Source: Septoria linicola
Taxonomy: Eukaryota; Ascomycota; Dothideomycetes; Mycosphaerellales; Mycosphaerellaceae
Assembly (NCBI GenBank): GCA_024114885.1
Contig: CP099427.1
Location: forward strand, 992,001-1,056,000
Length of the DNA: 64,000 bases
Direction of reading: 5' to 3'
Part shown: positions 30,707 to 42,499 of the stretch, in pieces
Layout of the letters: each line of letters begins with the position of its first letter
Position numbering within the stretch: the stretch's first letter is position 1
Position numbers and translations under genes: made by a program
Notes under the pieces: generated by a model
The model's input: the letters and a program-made list of their open reading frames with translations, nothing else
Told to the model about the DNA's origin: nothing
The model's database searches: none

Positions 30707-32842
30707 CTAAGAACCATTCGCTTGTGAAGCGTCCTTCCCTACGAGCCTCTTTTTGCTGGCAGCTACGACACTTGGTGGGCCGTTGAGCTCCCTGTCCAGC
30801 TCGGTGTATTCCTGCATAGCATCCTTGTCTCCGCGATCCAAGAGGTGGTTGAAGTATTTCCTGTGAATGTCGCTGAACTCCTCACCTGGCAAGCGCGATT
30901 TGTGGCGAACATCTTCGAATACAGCTTTGATACGCTTGTGTCGCGACGGTTCCTCTTTCTGTGACGTAGGCTGGTTAAGCTCAAAGTCAAAGAACTCTCT
31001 CCAGAATTCGCTCGAATCTGCGAACCACTGTTGTTGCTTCTGAAACGTCTTTCGAGCCTCAATGATGTCTCCTTTGACCTTCCACAATAGTCGAGCCAGT
31101 TCTGCGACCAGCGCGCCTCGTATGGATGGGTTGTATTCGGAACTGCCAACATGCGAGTTGAGCACACTGATAGCAGCGTCGACGCCGTACTGACGACGAT
31201 GTGTGTTGACTAAGGAGATGATAGTCTCAAGATCGCCAGGTGCACGAGCGAGAATGGCCTCGTGTATGGCGATGGCAGTATCTGCTTTGCCAATGGACTC
31301 CTCAAAGCGGGCATAGTTCAGTCGTATCGTTGGCTGAGCAATTGAGACATATGTGCAGCTCGCCCGACTGTATATGATGCGTGCTTCCTCGTTGCGCACT
31401 TCGGCAGTCCTCGAGGTTTGGGATAACGTCCACCTGACGTATCGAAACCAAAATTCTTCGTAGTTGGCGCATGTGACCAGACATCGTTCATATAAGAACT
31501 TGATGCGAGCGTAATCTCCTTCAACTTCCTCAAAATCGAGGTACTTTCGCCAATTGTCGAGTTGGCCATCGTCGAGCTCGGTCACATGGTAGTATGGCCG
31601 CTTCACTTCTTGCTCGTAAGTCCAACGTTTGGAGGTCTCTGCCTGCGTTCGCTGAAAAACCTCGAGGTGATAGGCATCTACACGAGCTCGCAGCTCGCGC
31701 TCGACTTCGGCTAGGATGCTCTGCTTTTGGCCATTTTCTTGCTCGATTTCTTTCTGGAATTGAGCAACGACATCACTGGGTGCGATGTCGGCAATGGGAC
31801 GCTGTGCCGCCATGGCCCGGAACTTTTCGAAATAGCGCGCATATTGATGCAAAGGCACGTGGATGATGCGGCTCAGAATGGCAAAAATGCGATCATGAGC
31901 ATCCAAACGCTCCTCGAACTCCAGGTACTTGTCCCAGAAAGGATGAGCGAGAAAGTCCAAGCCGACACTATCAGCAGCACGTTCATAAAGTCTGTAAGAT
32001 CACAGTCAGCATTTGTCGAGCGAATTGTGGACTTCGCAAGGGCCAAACAAGGGAGAGAGGGTGGCGAACATCGTGATGTTGGAGCTCAAACTCCACGCCG
32101 AAAGCAGGACCAGACATTCGTCATGTGAATATGGTCAAGCGTCTCGTGCAGAAAGAATCGCAACAGTGCGAACGCGGTTGTGGTGAAGTGTAGGTCTGAG
32201 TGAGCAAATGTGAGACTCTTAGTAGCCAGCCTGTGGGTTGGAGATCTCACCACTTTACGTGCAAAGGTGCACCAAGTCCCACAAAGCCAGGCTTTCCTCG
32301 AAGAATGCAGCGCTGTGAAGTTATGGGCATGGAAGGAAAGGGGTGCCCGTCTACTTACTCTCTGATCACGTCGGCATCGTGACTTGTCTCAACTTTGAAG
32401 GCACAGTAGTTGGCCCAAAGGTCGACGGAGAGACCGATGCTCGCGACACCACGCTCGTAGACCTTAGCTTAATTAGCCAGTGTTCCATAATTCATGTCAT
32501 GGTACGCCTACCATTTCTGCGGACTCAGTGCCCGCGATGGCGAACTCGAGGTCGGCATATTTCTTCCAGTAGCCAAAGAATAGCGGAAAACGCGCAAGGA
32601 AGCGATCGTATGTGTCCCGAGTAGCCGCAATTGCTTGCGGGCTGGAATTGCGACCAAGGCCTCCTTCTTGCGATTCTGCTGCGCGCACAAGCTTTTCCCA
32701 ATTCTCAAACTCTTGTGGATCCGCCAGCTGTCGCAATGTCAGCACTTTGTTGTCCAGCTTTTCGTGTCCTTCCGATCGCGCATACCACTTGCTCGTTCAG
32801 CTTCTGCAGCTCCAAATCATCGGTGTAGCTGAAGTCCGCCAT
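30707..32842 (-). CDS. PRP39: PRP39, U1 snRNP-associated splicing factor (HAT repeats)
   Basis: HAT-repeat component of the U1 snRNP acting in 5' splice-site selection. Four exons: 32842-32786, 32727-32512, 32462-32359, 31991-30707, giving 553 aa. Joins produce LNEQVLADPQEFENWEKLV, MVYERGVASIGLSVDLWANY and IRELYERAADSVGLDFL. HAT-type motifs include ENWEKLVRAAE, FPLFFGYWKKYADLEF, DLWANYCAFKVE, HPFWDKYLEFEERL, LDNWRKYLDFEEVEGD, IKFLYERCLVTCANYEEFW and SSEFWREFFDFELNQ. The start MADFSYTDDLELQ is at the first ATG. Introns 1 and 2 are 58 and 49 bp with CTGAC and CTAAT branches. Intron 3 (31992-32358) is 367 bp, far longer than any other intron in the window. Length agrees with filamentous-fungal Prp39. 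Confidence 0.9.
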
Positions 32843-33782
32843 TTTCGCCGTGTATGGCGCGACGCCCTACTACCCTATAGTCGCAATCTGTTGTGTATCA
32901 TCGAAAAGGTCCGACTGCAGGTGGAGAGAGTGGTGTCAGCACGGCGCGCGCATGTGACCAAGGTGAGATGTTGCTGAACGTGAGCTCGAGCCGGCAAAAG
33001 AAGAGCGGATAGGTGCGCTAGAACTAGCTTGCCGGGATCCGAATGCTTGGCGTGGACCCGCGCTCCCTTCCTGCGTGCCATTCGTGCCATGCTCTCTCAA
33101 TCCTTGGTTATTCTGACTCCAAAGCTGCGCGCGCCACTAGCTTTGGCCTACTTTATATGCGCAGCTTATAGAAAGCAAGCCACAACATCGTCATTCAAAG
33201 TCGTCCGCATATGGCTGAAGCGGAGTAGTACTCAACTGATGAGGTGCACCTCAAATCCTCACTTTAATCGTGAGACTCAAGAGCTCTCTGTGTCCCGATG
33301 GCAGTCTTGTCATTCTTCTGCTTTCCAGAAGCCACGCCGAAGTATCGCTCTCGATGGACGGCGTCATATGCGAGCTGGGAATCATAGAAAAGTTGAGCTC
33401 ACAGCTTTACAAAGAGAGCAGGCGAAAGCCGAGAACTGAACTATCGGCACTCTGACAACTTCAGCTGCCCAAATCGCGTTCACCTGTAAGTGCTAGTGAA
33501 TTGAAGGTGAGGAGCTCGTCTTGACGTCCTCAATCGGACTGTGACCCCTTCAGGAATCTGCGCTACCTCAAAGCTCATGTAGACCATTGATCCACTCCAA
33601 CAGTTCAACTACAATAGCTGACCCCAGGACCACAACTTCTATACCCACTACAACAAGCACTGGTGAAACTGAATGTGGCTTCCCGTCCAAATGCTATCAC
33701 TAGCGAGGTAGGAATGTTACTTAGACATCCACCATCATGACAATAATAAATACAACGAAACTGTACACAACTTGTAGCTCAT
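32843..33782. other. Intergenic, no gene seen
   Basis: 940 bp between the PRP39 start and the 3' end of the peroxidase gene. The ORF at 33029-33439 has no recognisable features. Confidence 0.4.
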
Positions 33783-35197
33783 CTAACCAAGTAGACCACC
33801 GAGCAAGCCCTTGCCGCTACCACTCTGACCCTCAGCCTTGTAGCTCGCACCCGGGAACTTGCTGAAGAAAGCAGAGTTGAAGCGATCAAGCTGTGGGCAG
33901 GCAAGCTTGGAGTTCAGTGGGGCAAGCTGTTCAGTGGCCCAGTTGAGTGCGGAGCCGGCGGCACCTAGAGCTGGGTCGGCGATATCTGGGATACCCTGCA
34001 TCGAGGCCTGAAGGAAGAAACATGCAGCGTTGTTGCCCTCTGCGAGTGAAGCGAGGTTGAATGCACCACCAGTCAGGTCGGTGATGTCGAAACCTGCGAA
34101 CGAGTCGACCTTGCCGGTGTTTCCGCCGAAACGGACGATACCGGGGTACATGGCGTTGTTGACAAAGACGTCGTTCAAGACCTCGGGGATGTTGTATGCA
34201 TTAAGTGTCGAGCGTCTGTACCAGTTCTCGGGGATTCTTTCTTGGCCTCTGTTGTGAACGAAGCTGCCTGGCTCGCCAGTGACGCCGAAGAACTGCTTGA
34301 GGACGTCGCGGTTCAGAACGCCCCCAGGATTTTCTTCGCTGCGATTGCTCATGAAATTGATGACGAAATCGTGAGCTGCAGGGGCAACGAGTCCAGCGAA
34401 AGGAGCTGAGAAGTAGTATGGGTTGTTCAAGATCGACCAGCGGGTAACGTAGTCGGACTGGGCGGCAGCCATGTCCAGGGTGTATTCCTCGCCCATCGCG
34501 TAGAAGTGCTCCCAACTGCGCATCTGGAAGACACCGACGTTGCCGCCGTTGAGATAGGCATCACCACGGACGATCGATGCATCCGACTCGTATTGGTTGT
34601 GAGTTCCTGCAATACCCGTGGCACGACCAGTCAGGAGTGGAACGGTTGGCTGGTACTCTCCACCGATCGACCAGGTTCCTATACAGCGTCAGCGATGTGT
34701 CTGAGAGTGATTGAGTATATGAACTACCTGCGACTGGATCTCCCGCAATGGCAATAGAAAGGATAGCCAAGAAGATCGCGAGATCTGGTGACATTCCAAA
34801 CGCTTGAGCGAGTCCTCGTGTCGTCTGCTCGGTGTTTGCAATTCCATTCCGTGGCAAGTAGTTGTGGTTGGCTGCTGCGTTCACTATTCATGTAGTGTTA
34901 GTATGTGAGACTGGACGTCAGGCTTCAGGTTCACTCACGGCCAGGACATTGCCCTCGAATGTCTCCCGTACCCGGGCTGCGGAACTCGTGGCCAGTCGCT
35001 TCACTGACATCGACGAATTGTTCCTCAGCATCGAAGGTGACTGGAGGTTGACTTGTGTTTGGTCGTTCGGACAGGAAAAGTGGTTGTCTTGGTTCTGGCT
35101 CGGCTCGCTTCTGGATCTGGCTGGAGGCCTCCATTGCCCAAGGGTAGGCAGCCGCCAAAGGCAGCGCCGAAAGAATAACGTTGCGCGTCTGAACCAT
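33783..35197 (-). CDS. Secreted heme-thiolate peroxidase (chloroperoxidase/unspecific peroxygenase family)
   Basis: Extracellular H2O2-dependent oxidase of the Peroxidase_2 family, which includes chloroperoxidase and the unspecific peroxygenases. Three exons: 35197-34939, 34883-34728, 34678-33783 (introns 55 and 49 bp), 436 aa. Signal peptide MVQTRNVILSALPLAAA, with a possible Kex2 site after QKR. The family core CPGLNAAANHNYLPRNGI spans the first intron and carries the heme-ligand Cys84. AFGMSPDLAIFLAILSI and GDPVAGTWSIGG follow across the second intron. The Mg/propionate motif is HNQYESDASIVRGDAY (Glu169, Asp171), an E-S-D form where long peroxygenases usually have EGD and short ones EHD. 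The length fits the long class. The tail ends Gly-rich (GSGKGLLGGLLG). A TATAAG lies at 35290-35295, about 95 bp before the ATG. Substrate range cannot be predicted. Confidence 0.85.
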
Positions 35198-38100
35198 GAT
35201 TGCTAGTGGTATGACTTGCGTGAGAAAGGAAAGGTAGGTTCGTCGTAGATCGTAGAGGAAACGTAAACTCAGGTGACAGGGAGCATGCACTTATACTTGA
35301 GTGGGACCTGTAACATTAAGCTATTGTATTGCCGTTGATCAGCGCAAAGAGCCAATACCGCTTGCTGGAACAGTCATCATAGCGCATGGCGACCCTTGCC
35401 GTGGCTGCTCGGATTCTTCCCTATTGCTGATGACCGTTTCTTGCAGGCCTCAAGACTTGCATATGCCCTTGCGAAGGCGAGTAAGGAACCTTGAGGTGCC
35501 TTCTTCCTACCTGATGGAGAAGTCCAGAGCGGTGATCAAGCCATTCGAGAGGCTACTGGCTCCCATCGCGTATGCTTCTTCCTGAACCCACATGACTGAT
35601 TTCGTAGGGATCGACAGAGCGTTGCGCCAAGCGTGCTATGTTTGCGTGATCACCGAATAACATTCCTAGCAATTGTCAAGTACAGATATCAATCTGCCAT
35701 GGTTGTCGCAAGGTGCAGCACAACCGCTGCAATCCCAAGGAGAATGCGCGCTCGCACATGTAGCTTGGCGAGGGGAAGCGGTGCAGATCCCACTGGGCAT
35801 GCAGATCATTGCGATACTTTGTGGAGAATCTGGAGAAAGATGCACGTTAAGGTGCAGGAACCAGTGCAACGTGCCAGCGGTGGTTCAGATGTCAAGCCTC
35901 TGCTCCGGCACTGACTGAATCTGGCAGCTTAGCAAAGGTACAATCTAGATTGTATTTTGCCACCATGCTACCTTCTGTAGGACAAGACAGGCAGGCTGTG
36001 TAAATTGTGAAGTCACAAACGCCGCTGATGCTTCAGGCTGAAGCCATGCTGATCCCAATCCATGGCGAGTGGAGAAGACCTAATTGTGTCCCGTGCTGAT
36101 AGAAAGTCGTAAGCGAATGACCATGACATTTAAGGAGGCTGCCTAGCATGCGACAAGGACGAGTGAAGTATAGCTGGTGCTTCATTGAGATCTGGCATTA
36201 TGCTCCCAAGGAACGTAGTTTCCGATCGAGAAGAAAGCATTGCGAGTCTACTTGAATCGAATCTGCTTCATTCGTCGCAAGCCGACTTTGGTGCAATCAA
36301 GAGACAACAGGGACTTGTGATCCAGACCATTATGCACGATGATGTGCTCAGCGGATTCGCGTTGCGCTCCTCAAGCTTTACAGCTGCCATGAGGGTACTT
36401 CGCTGTAGTAGTGGCTGCCTTTTACGCCTCGGCAGCGCAGTAGTGGCAGCGTAGCACAATGTCTGTCACCATCTTTGTCACAAATGGGTCGAGGCGCCTC
36501 CAGCAGCACGTACGGGTCAGATGTGGTCAGTCGAACAGAGACGACGTCCATAAAACACGCATTCCTGGACACGTGGTGGCATCGAAAGCAAGTCCAGAGC
36601 CGCGATCATCGAGGTGGAACATTGTGCTAGTGCCGTGGATGTCTGTATCAAGTTCCGGTAGGATCTGCATAAGCTATGAAAGGGAGTGTTGCTTTCACAC
36701 CAGTGCAAAATCTCATCCTAACCTTGAAAATGACGATAGCGGCTCTGCTTTTGCGGACGCTATATTTTGCTACAGTGCATGCTTACCCAGGTCGGGCGGT
36801 CTGGCCAGAAAACGCGGTACATAGCTTGTTTGCCAGCGTATACCAAGGTTAGCGTGTGAGGTAAGCCGTTTTGTTGGTCACTGCCATGGAGAGCTATCTG
36901 GTCAGCGCGATCTGGTTGAAAGCTAGGGAGTGGTCAAACAATCTCATCTTGCAAGATCTCGTTGTGAGCCGTTCGTGCTCGAGGCGCTGAGCTTGCTAAA
37001 CATTTGTCGAATAGTGCTTGAGTCGAGGTTCTCTCCAGACAGTAGTGCTGTATCTTGCTGCCGGTGATGATGGATATCTCGCCATGAGACATCTGTCATA
37101 CACAACGCTAACTTGATGCTTCACCAGCAGTCAGCTGGCTGTGGCACCGAAGTGCAAGAGTCAAATGGTCCTCGACTGGAGGTTGATAGCGCAAAGTACC
37201 CGTGATCAGCTTGACATGTGATGAAGTCGTCGAGCTCTGCAATGGATGCAGTCATCTGCTCTGGACACCAGCTAGGCAGCTACGTAGGCCACACATGATC
37301 TCGGGCAGGCAATTCTTGAGCGCTTGTTCGCCGGCTGAGGCTTGAGGTCGTGACATGCGTTGCAACTTGCACGGCAAGTGCTCGATGAGGCAAACTTGAT
37401 GGTCGAAGTGTTCGCGATTTTGGCGATATCTGCATGATGACGAGCATACCAAGATTTTGAGCTTCTTGCCCAATCATGGACAGGCTGCCCGCCCAGACGC
37501 TAGTTGATGTCGGTTGCTCTGCGCTGAGGTCTTCCTGCAGTCCATGTTCTGCTTTCTCCACTTTTGGCCTCTTCTTGCAGATTTTGTCCATCTGCAAATG
37601 CTGTCGAACAGTTCCGCCAAGTAGCGAATGGTATGATGCCTCCGCGTCGTAGACCACAGTTCAAGCTCTCGAGCACGATGAATCGTAGACATGGATAAAC
37701 TCGTACTCCATCTCACAGCCTGGAGGCATAAGAGCGTATAGGCGAACACGTTTGGTAGCGTTTGTCCTAGCCTTTTCAACGACAGCTCTCGTCTGGCGAC
37801 AGGCAGTCATCATTGATCTGACTTCATGCTGTTATGGCAGGCTACAAGATATAATGGTTCGGATCACGTCTGCTCTTGTGGACAACCTGTCAAATTCCTC
37901 CCATCGAAGCAGAAAGTACTAGGCGTGCAGCTCATATTTTCAACGCCGTTCACAACTCTCTGCGACAATCTAGAAGCACACCCCAACATACTGGTATATC
38001 TATATTCATTGTCGCTCCAATCGGGGCCCCGTGCGACATCGAGGATCTTGCGGGTGCGCATCGAATTTTAAGTACGAGCACGGCAACTACTGGAAGCTTG

Positions 38101-38374
38101 ATGGATCGTGAGTCAATGAGGAAGATCATATCGAACGTTAAATATCTACATGAAGCAAATCCCCATACCGATAGCAGAATCCATAAGAACATACGAATGC
38201 CGATTTGACAACATTGCCCCAAAGCGTCCCTCATGTCTCGTACAACATTGCCCCAAAGCGTCCCTCATGTCTCGTAAAGTGCTTGGGAAGTTTCAAGTTC
38301 CCTGCATGATCGGCCAGTGCCACGATAGCTCTCCTTCAATGTACCCAGTCTCAAGGCGATCAGCATGCTTGACT
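35198..38374. other. 3.2-kb stretch without a recognisable gene
   Basis: Base composition is balanced, unlike the RIP blocks. Both strands carry only short ORFs without domains, signal peptides or consistent splice joins. Near the right end is a 34-bp tandem duplication. No tRNA or rRNA was recognised. It may hold non-coding transcripts, an old decayed gene or long regulatory sequence between the peroxidase and small-peptide genes. Confidence 0.5.
38208..38275. repeat. Perfect 34-bp tandem duplication
   Basis: The unit starting ACAACATTGCCCC and ending ATGTCTCGT occurs twice head to tail (38208-38241, 38242-38275) without mismatch. Confidence 0.9.
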
Positions 38375-38596
38375 TCAGCAGCGCTTCATGATGGCATAGG
38401 GGCAGGGTAGATCCGGCCCTTCCCGATGGCGATATCGACGAGGTTTGGATGCTGTCTCGGCTTCGGCGACTACATTGGGACTTCGCTTGATGGCATCAGC
38501 TGATACTGGAGGGAGGTCTGCAGGCTTGATCGGCAGAGCAGCAACGCCCCCGATGAGCAGAGCTATGGCGACTTTGTAGATTGTGGAAAGCTGCAT
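38375..38596 (-). CDS. Small secreted peptide precursor, candidate Kex2-processed
   Basis: Single exon, 73 aa from ATG 38596. Clear signal peptide (MQLSTIYKVAIALLIGGVAA, cleavage before LPIKP). The rest has a dibasic KR at 37-38, a PRR at about 52-54 and another KR just before the C-terminal Cys. The only two cysteines close the C-terminal loop CPYAIMKRC. This layout (signal, spacer, basic cleavage sites, short Cys peptide) resembles secreted-peptide precursors, but it matches no pheromone or effector that I recognise. A TATA-like TTAAATA lies about 120 bp upstream on this strand (38717-38723). The ORF is short, so chance cannot be excluded; the signal peptide argues for a real gene. Confidence 0.55.
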   Translation of the reverse strand: MQLSTIYKVAIALLIGGVAALPIKPADLPPVSADAIKRSPNVVAEAETASKPRRYRHREGPDLPCPYAIMKRC

Positions 38597-39560
38597 TGCT
38601 TGATGTGCAGCGGATTGATGTCTGGCGTGCTTCCTTGATCACCTGTTCGAAGGAAGAAGAGGATGTTGAGCCTTTGCCGGTCGTCTACATCATTTAGTGA
38701 CAGCGCAGACTTGCCGTATTTAAGTACGTCTGTGCCCTAGAATGCCAGACAGTGCAAATGTGCGCCCAGCTCTCGTCGTGCAGCAGTAAGCAGGATGTCT
38801 TTGTCGCTACTTGTGGATTACGAAGTAATCACATAGGCGCCCAGCCTTAGCTCGAATGAGACGTGGTCGCCATACGTAGATGTCAAATCCTATAGGCGCA
38901 GCAACTTGGCATCGGCGCGCTGCGACTTGAACTCGATAGCATATGACTGCCGTGAGAACAGGCTGCCTCCAAATGCCGACTGCGTTGGTAAGAACAAGGT
39001 TGCGCCCGTACTGGTGGATGGGGTGCTGACACGTGGTCGTGCAAGGTTATGGCCTGGTCTCTTCCTTGACTCATCTTGGTCCAGGATCCGCAACAGCTGA
39101 GGGAAAGGCGGAGAGACACAGCCTCAGCTGAGCTGGCATCGTCAAGACTGGGAGATGCCTGGACCAGCCGCAATCGTATAGTGGCGGTTCTGCCTTCGAG
39201 ACCTGGAAGACTTTGTAGATCATGGTATTGTCACGCGGTCAGAGCAGTGACGTTGATCGCGTCTAGCCATACTATCAGCTCCCTCATCTGCGTCTTCCCA
39301 CATCCGACTGCTAAGGCTTCTAGGCTTGTCCTAGAGACCAGGATCGGGACATCATGGCACATGAATTGCTCGACCGGACCACCAGTCCTGTGGCGTGAGT
39401 CTGCTGTCGTCAAGCACTGATACGATATTGAACGGGCTTGGTTCTGCTCTCGATGCACATGATCCGAATTTCGTGGCGCATCTTATGTACAGTGCCTGTA
39501 CAATATCGAATTCATTTGACTAGTGTCATAACATGTACAAGCCCAGGATATCCTGCACTC
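38597..39560. other. Intergenic, no gene seen
   Basis: 964 bp between the small-peptide gene and the 3' end of the amylase. Contains the presumed peptide promoter; no other feature supported. Confidence 0.4.
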
Positions 39561-41104
39561 TTAAAGACCGCAGACACCGCTATTCGCCAAGCTGGCCGTC
39601 GGATATAGCACTTGAGCTTGGCCATTCGTGATTGCAAGTCCCAAGTTCCCTCGGCTGTCCGTCATCATCGACGTACACAGCAGGATCTCAGTGACGGCTA
39701 AATTCTCCGTGAACCCTGAGCTTGAGGAAGATACCGTGACGGTGCCGCTGTAATCTGGACCCCAGTTGTTGTACACTCCAACGATCTGCTTGCCCGCATT
39801 ACCCTTGCGCATGACGATGGTGGTAGAGCTGATGGCAGTGGGTGTTGACTTGAATGTGACGTAGCCTGCATCCTGGAAGATTGCCCACGATCGTATCTGG
39901 TTGAGCTTTTGAATGTGTACGTACAGCTTCGTGGACCGATCAAAGCCCGACAACCAGAGCGCTTCGCGATTGCTGGGTACGAGTCCGCCGCTGAACTTCT
40001 GCTCCTGGCCTTGGTATACAATGGGGATGCCATCCGAGAGCATCTGAAAAGCCATGGCATTCTTGATGCGAGTTATCGAGCTCGTGAACGAAGCAAATCG
40101 TGGATTGTCGTGATTCTCCAGGAATGATCCGAGAAGAGTAGTATCGCTACATGTATACTTTATCCAGTTGATGTTGCTTGCGAGTGTTGTCATCGAGGCG
40201 CTCGAATTTTGAAATGATTGAACGATCCAGTAGTATGCAGCATAATTCATCATGCCAGTCAGATAGTTCTGGTAAGGACAGAGCTCGTTGGGGTTGCCGT
40301 TCCAGACCTCCGCCAATACGTGCATGCCACCTGCGGCTGCTTGAAAGCCGGACCAGAAGCCTTGATTGACACCGACAGCGGTGTCGATACGCAGACCATC
40401 GATGGAGAAATCCGACACAAGCTGGCTCACCCATCGCTGCCACATGCTAGCAACTGTCGGCTCTTCTGTCTTCAAGTCCGGCAGTGAGACTGTGTCGGAT
40501 CCCATCCAGCACTGCTCGACAGTGTTCGGGTCGTCGAGATTGATCTTGCAGGGCTGATGATAGTATGACTGCTGATTGAATGGATTTAGCTGGCTATAAT
40601 CGACCGTGCTTCGCGAAGAGTATGAGGCCATATGATTGGGCACCACATCGACCATGAGATACATTCCTCTGGAGTGAAGCTCGTCTGATAGTGCTCTGAG
40701 ATCGGCGGCACTTCCAAATTGCGAGTTCACGGAATAGAGGTCTTGGGCCCAGTATCCGTGGTATGAGTTGCCATCTTCGCTCGACTGAACCTTGTTCTTC
40801 ACGATGGGACTGATCCAGACCTAGCGATTATCTGTGAGCGTACGGCATGAATAGATTATGTCGGACAACTTACTGCGGTGAAACCCATCTGTTGTATGTA
40901 GTCCAGTTGGTTGATGAGGCCGACCCATGTTCCACCGCAGTACTCGTTCAGGTTGCATGGAGCCGTGGTTGATCCGTCGCTTCTTGCGAATCTATCGGTC
41001 ATGACCTGGTATATTGACTGCGTACGCCATTGTACTGGTGTGAGACACTGCACCATAGCGCTGAATGCGAACACCGTTGCTAGAAGACCCAGGCCGGACG
41101 TCAT
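39561..41104 (-). CDS. Secreted alpha-amylase, GH13 (Taka-amylase type)
   Basis: Extracellular endo-acting alpha-1,4-glucan hydrolase. Exons 41104-40874 and 40820-39561 (53-bp intron) encode 496 aa, close to Aspergillus Taka-amylase. Signal peptide MTSGLGLLATVFAFSAMVQC, mature start LTPVQWRTQSIYQVMTDRFA. GH13 regions: VDVVPNHM (region I), GLRIDTAVGV with nucleophile Asp223, AEVWNG with acid/base Glu248, and FLENHDNPRF with Asp315. IPIVYQGQEQ follows. The C-terminal beta domain is present; there is no starch-binding CBM20, so it probably acts on soluble starch. The splice join restores FTAVWISPIVKN. A TTATAA lies at 41181-41186, about 77 bp upstream of the ATG. The island also encodes an alpha-glucoside-type transporter, about 30 kb away. 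Confidence 0.92.
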
Positions 41105-42010
41105 TGTGGATGGAGACAGCGAGAGACAAGGACTGGAATGCACGGGGAGTCCGCCGTTCAAGTAGAAGCCATGTGCATGTTATAACATACCCTTTGTTGC
41201 CATGACAGATGATCTGGGCGCAGGTGTGACAAGTGTTGATCCGACTTCCGCGGCGGCTTTCGCAGCCTGATGGTGTCGTCCTGAAGATTTTCTCTGCTGC
41301 TCCTGTCAGCTCGCGCGTAAGCACTTCTGCGTGACAATCTCTTCTGTCGGCGTGATAATGAACCGCGAACAATTCTAATGTATGCACGAAGGCAGTCAGA
41401 TGCGCAGATGTGTATCATGAGTGTGTGGGTCAGTGCTAACGCAGGAGAGATAAGCTTGCTCGCCATATCAGTAGATCCGGATTCGTGGTTGCAAGTCCAG
41501 GTGGAATGCTGAATTGTGATCTGGTCACTATGTCGAACCCGAGAGACCGGTATGGTCGTACCGCAGGGAGGGGGCGCTTATGCACAGCGCTTGGCCCTGG
41601 AGTCGTTCGGTGTCGCAAGCGGCCAGATTGTGGTCAGCGCAATGCGGCACTTCGAGATGTGTTCTCCTCGCAGCCAGCAGCGCGCGTTAGCCGTCTTGAT
41701 CACGATAATGAATGCAAAAATCAGCCTACGACGTCAACAGACAAGCTCTAGCCTGTGCCCACACAAACATGGCATGAAACACCCCTACCGTGACAATTCT
41801 TCTAGGCGCACTGGAAGCGGATCTGTGCCGGCCAGCAGTTCTCAACGTTATGGCGCAAACCCGAGAGGATTTGCGCGGCGCTGTTCGAAGGGCGAGCCGT
41901 GAGTCGCACGCCTGCAGCATGAGTATCAGCAACAACAGCTGCGTAGACTTTTTGGTCCAGCATTCTTGGATGGCCTCTTGTCCGACGTCAAAGCGAACAC
42001 GGAAGCAGTA
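41105..42010. other. Intergenic, amylase upstream region
   Basis: About 900 bp with no supportable gene. Includes the likely amylase promoter at its left end. Confidence 0.4.
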
Positions 42011-42409
42011 TCAGCACGTGTGTTCTTGTTTTGGCCATGTGCTTCCCGGCTGACTGTAGGTCTCACGGTTTGGGGACCAAAGGGGCCTCGTGTAGCGACG
42101 GGCACCCGGAATGCTGAGTTTGCCCAGAACATGTCCGTCATTCCTGACAATCATATGAAAGATGCGGTGGTTCTCGCTGCAGACGCCATCGATCTTGCAG
42201 CTTGCCAGCCTTGGCTCACATCGAAAGTTGTTGATGAGAGCAGAAATGGAGGCTGAACGAGGAAGTGCGTCTGGGAGCGATCGACAGTGGGCAAATAAAG
42301 TGGCGGGATCGACAGCCAATTTGTCAATATGCTGCAACCATTGTTGAAGGCCGCTAGGGTTTCGTAGCAGAGCTCCAGGTACTTTCTCGACGTAAACATC
42401 GCTGTTCAT
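42011..42409 (-). CDS. Hypothetical short ORF, doubtful
   Basis: 132-codon ORF with a true ATG at 42409. The first 85 residues (e.g. GLQQWLQHIDKLAVDPATLF, CRSLPDALPRSASISALINN) have codon usage like neighbouring genes, while the last 40 look less protein-like. No signal peptide, domain or membrane segment was recognised. It lies just downstream of the SDR gene stop. It may be a real small gene, the remnant of one, or chance. Confidence 0.25.
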   Translation of the reverse strand: MNSDVYVEKVPGALLRNPSGLQQWLQHIDKLAVDPATLFAHCRSLPDALPRSASISALINNFRCEPRLASCKIDGVCSENHRIFHMIVRNDGHVLGKLSIPGARRYTRPLWSPNRETYSQPGSTWPKQEHTC

Positions 42410-42499
42410 TCGGAGTTCATGAAGTATGTATGATCAGAGGACGTCTGGAAATTGTTCTATAGTATATCATAGGTGACTGCCACTGCTCTCGTGAGCATG

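Noticed and set aside
36459..37779. Short ORFs in the 3.2-kb gap as genes
   Set aside because: No domain, signal peptide or splice-consistent extension supports any of them.
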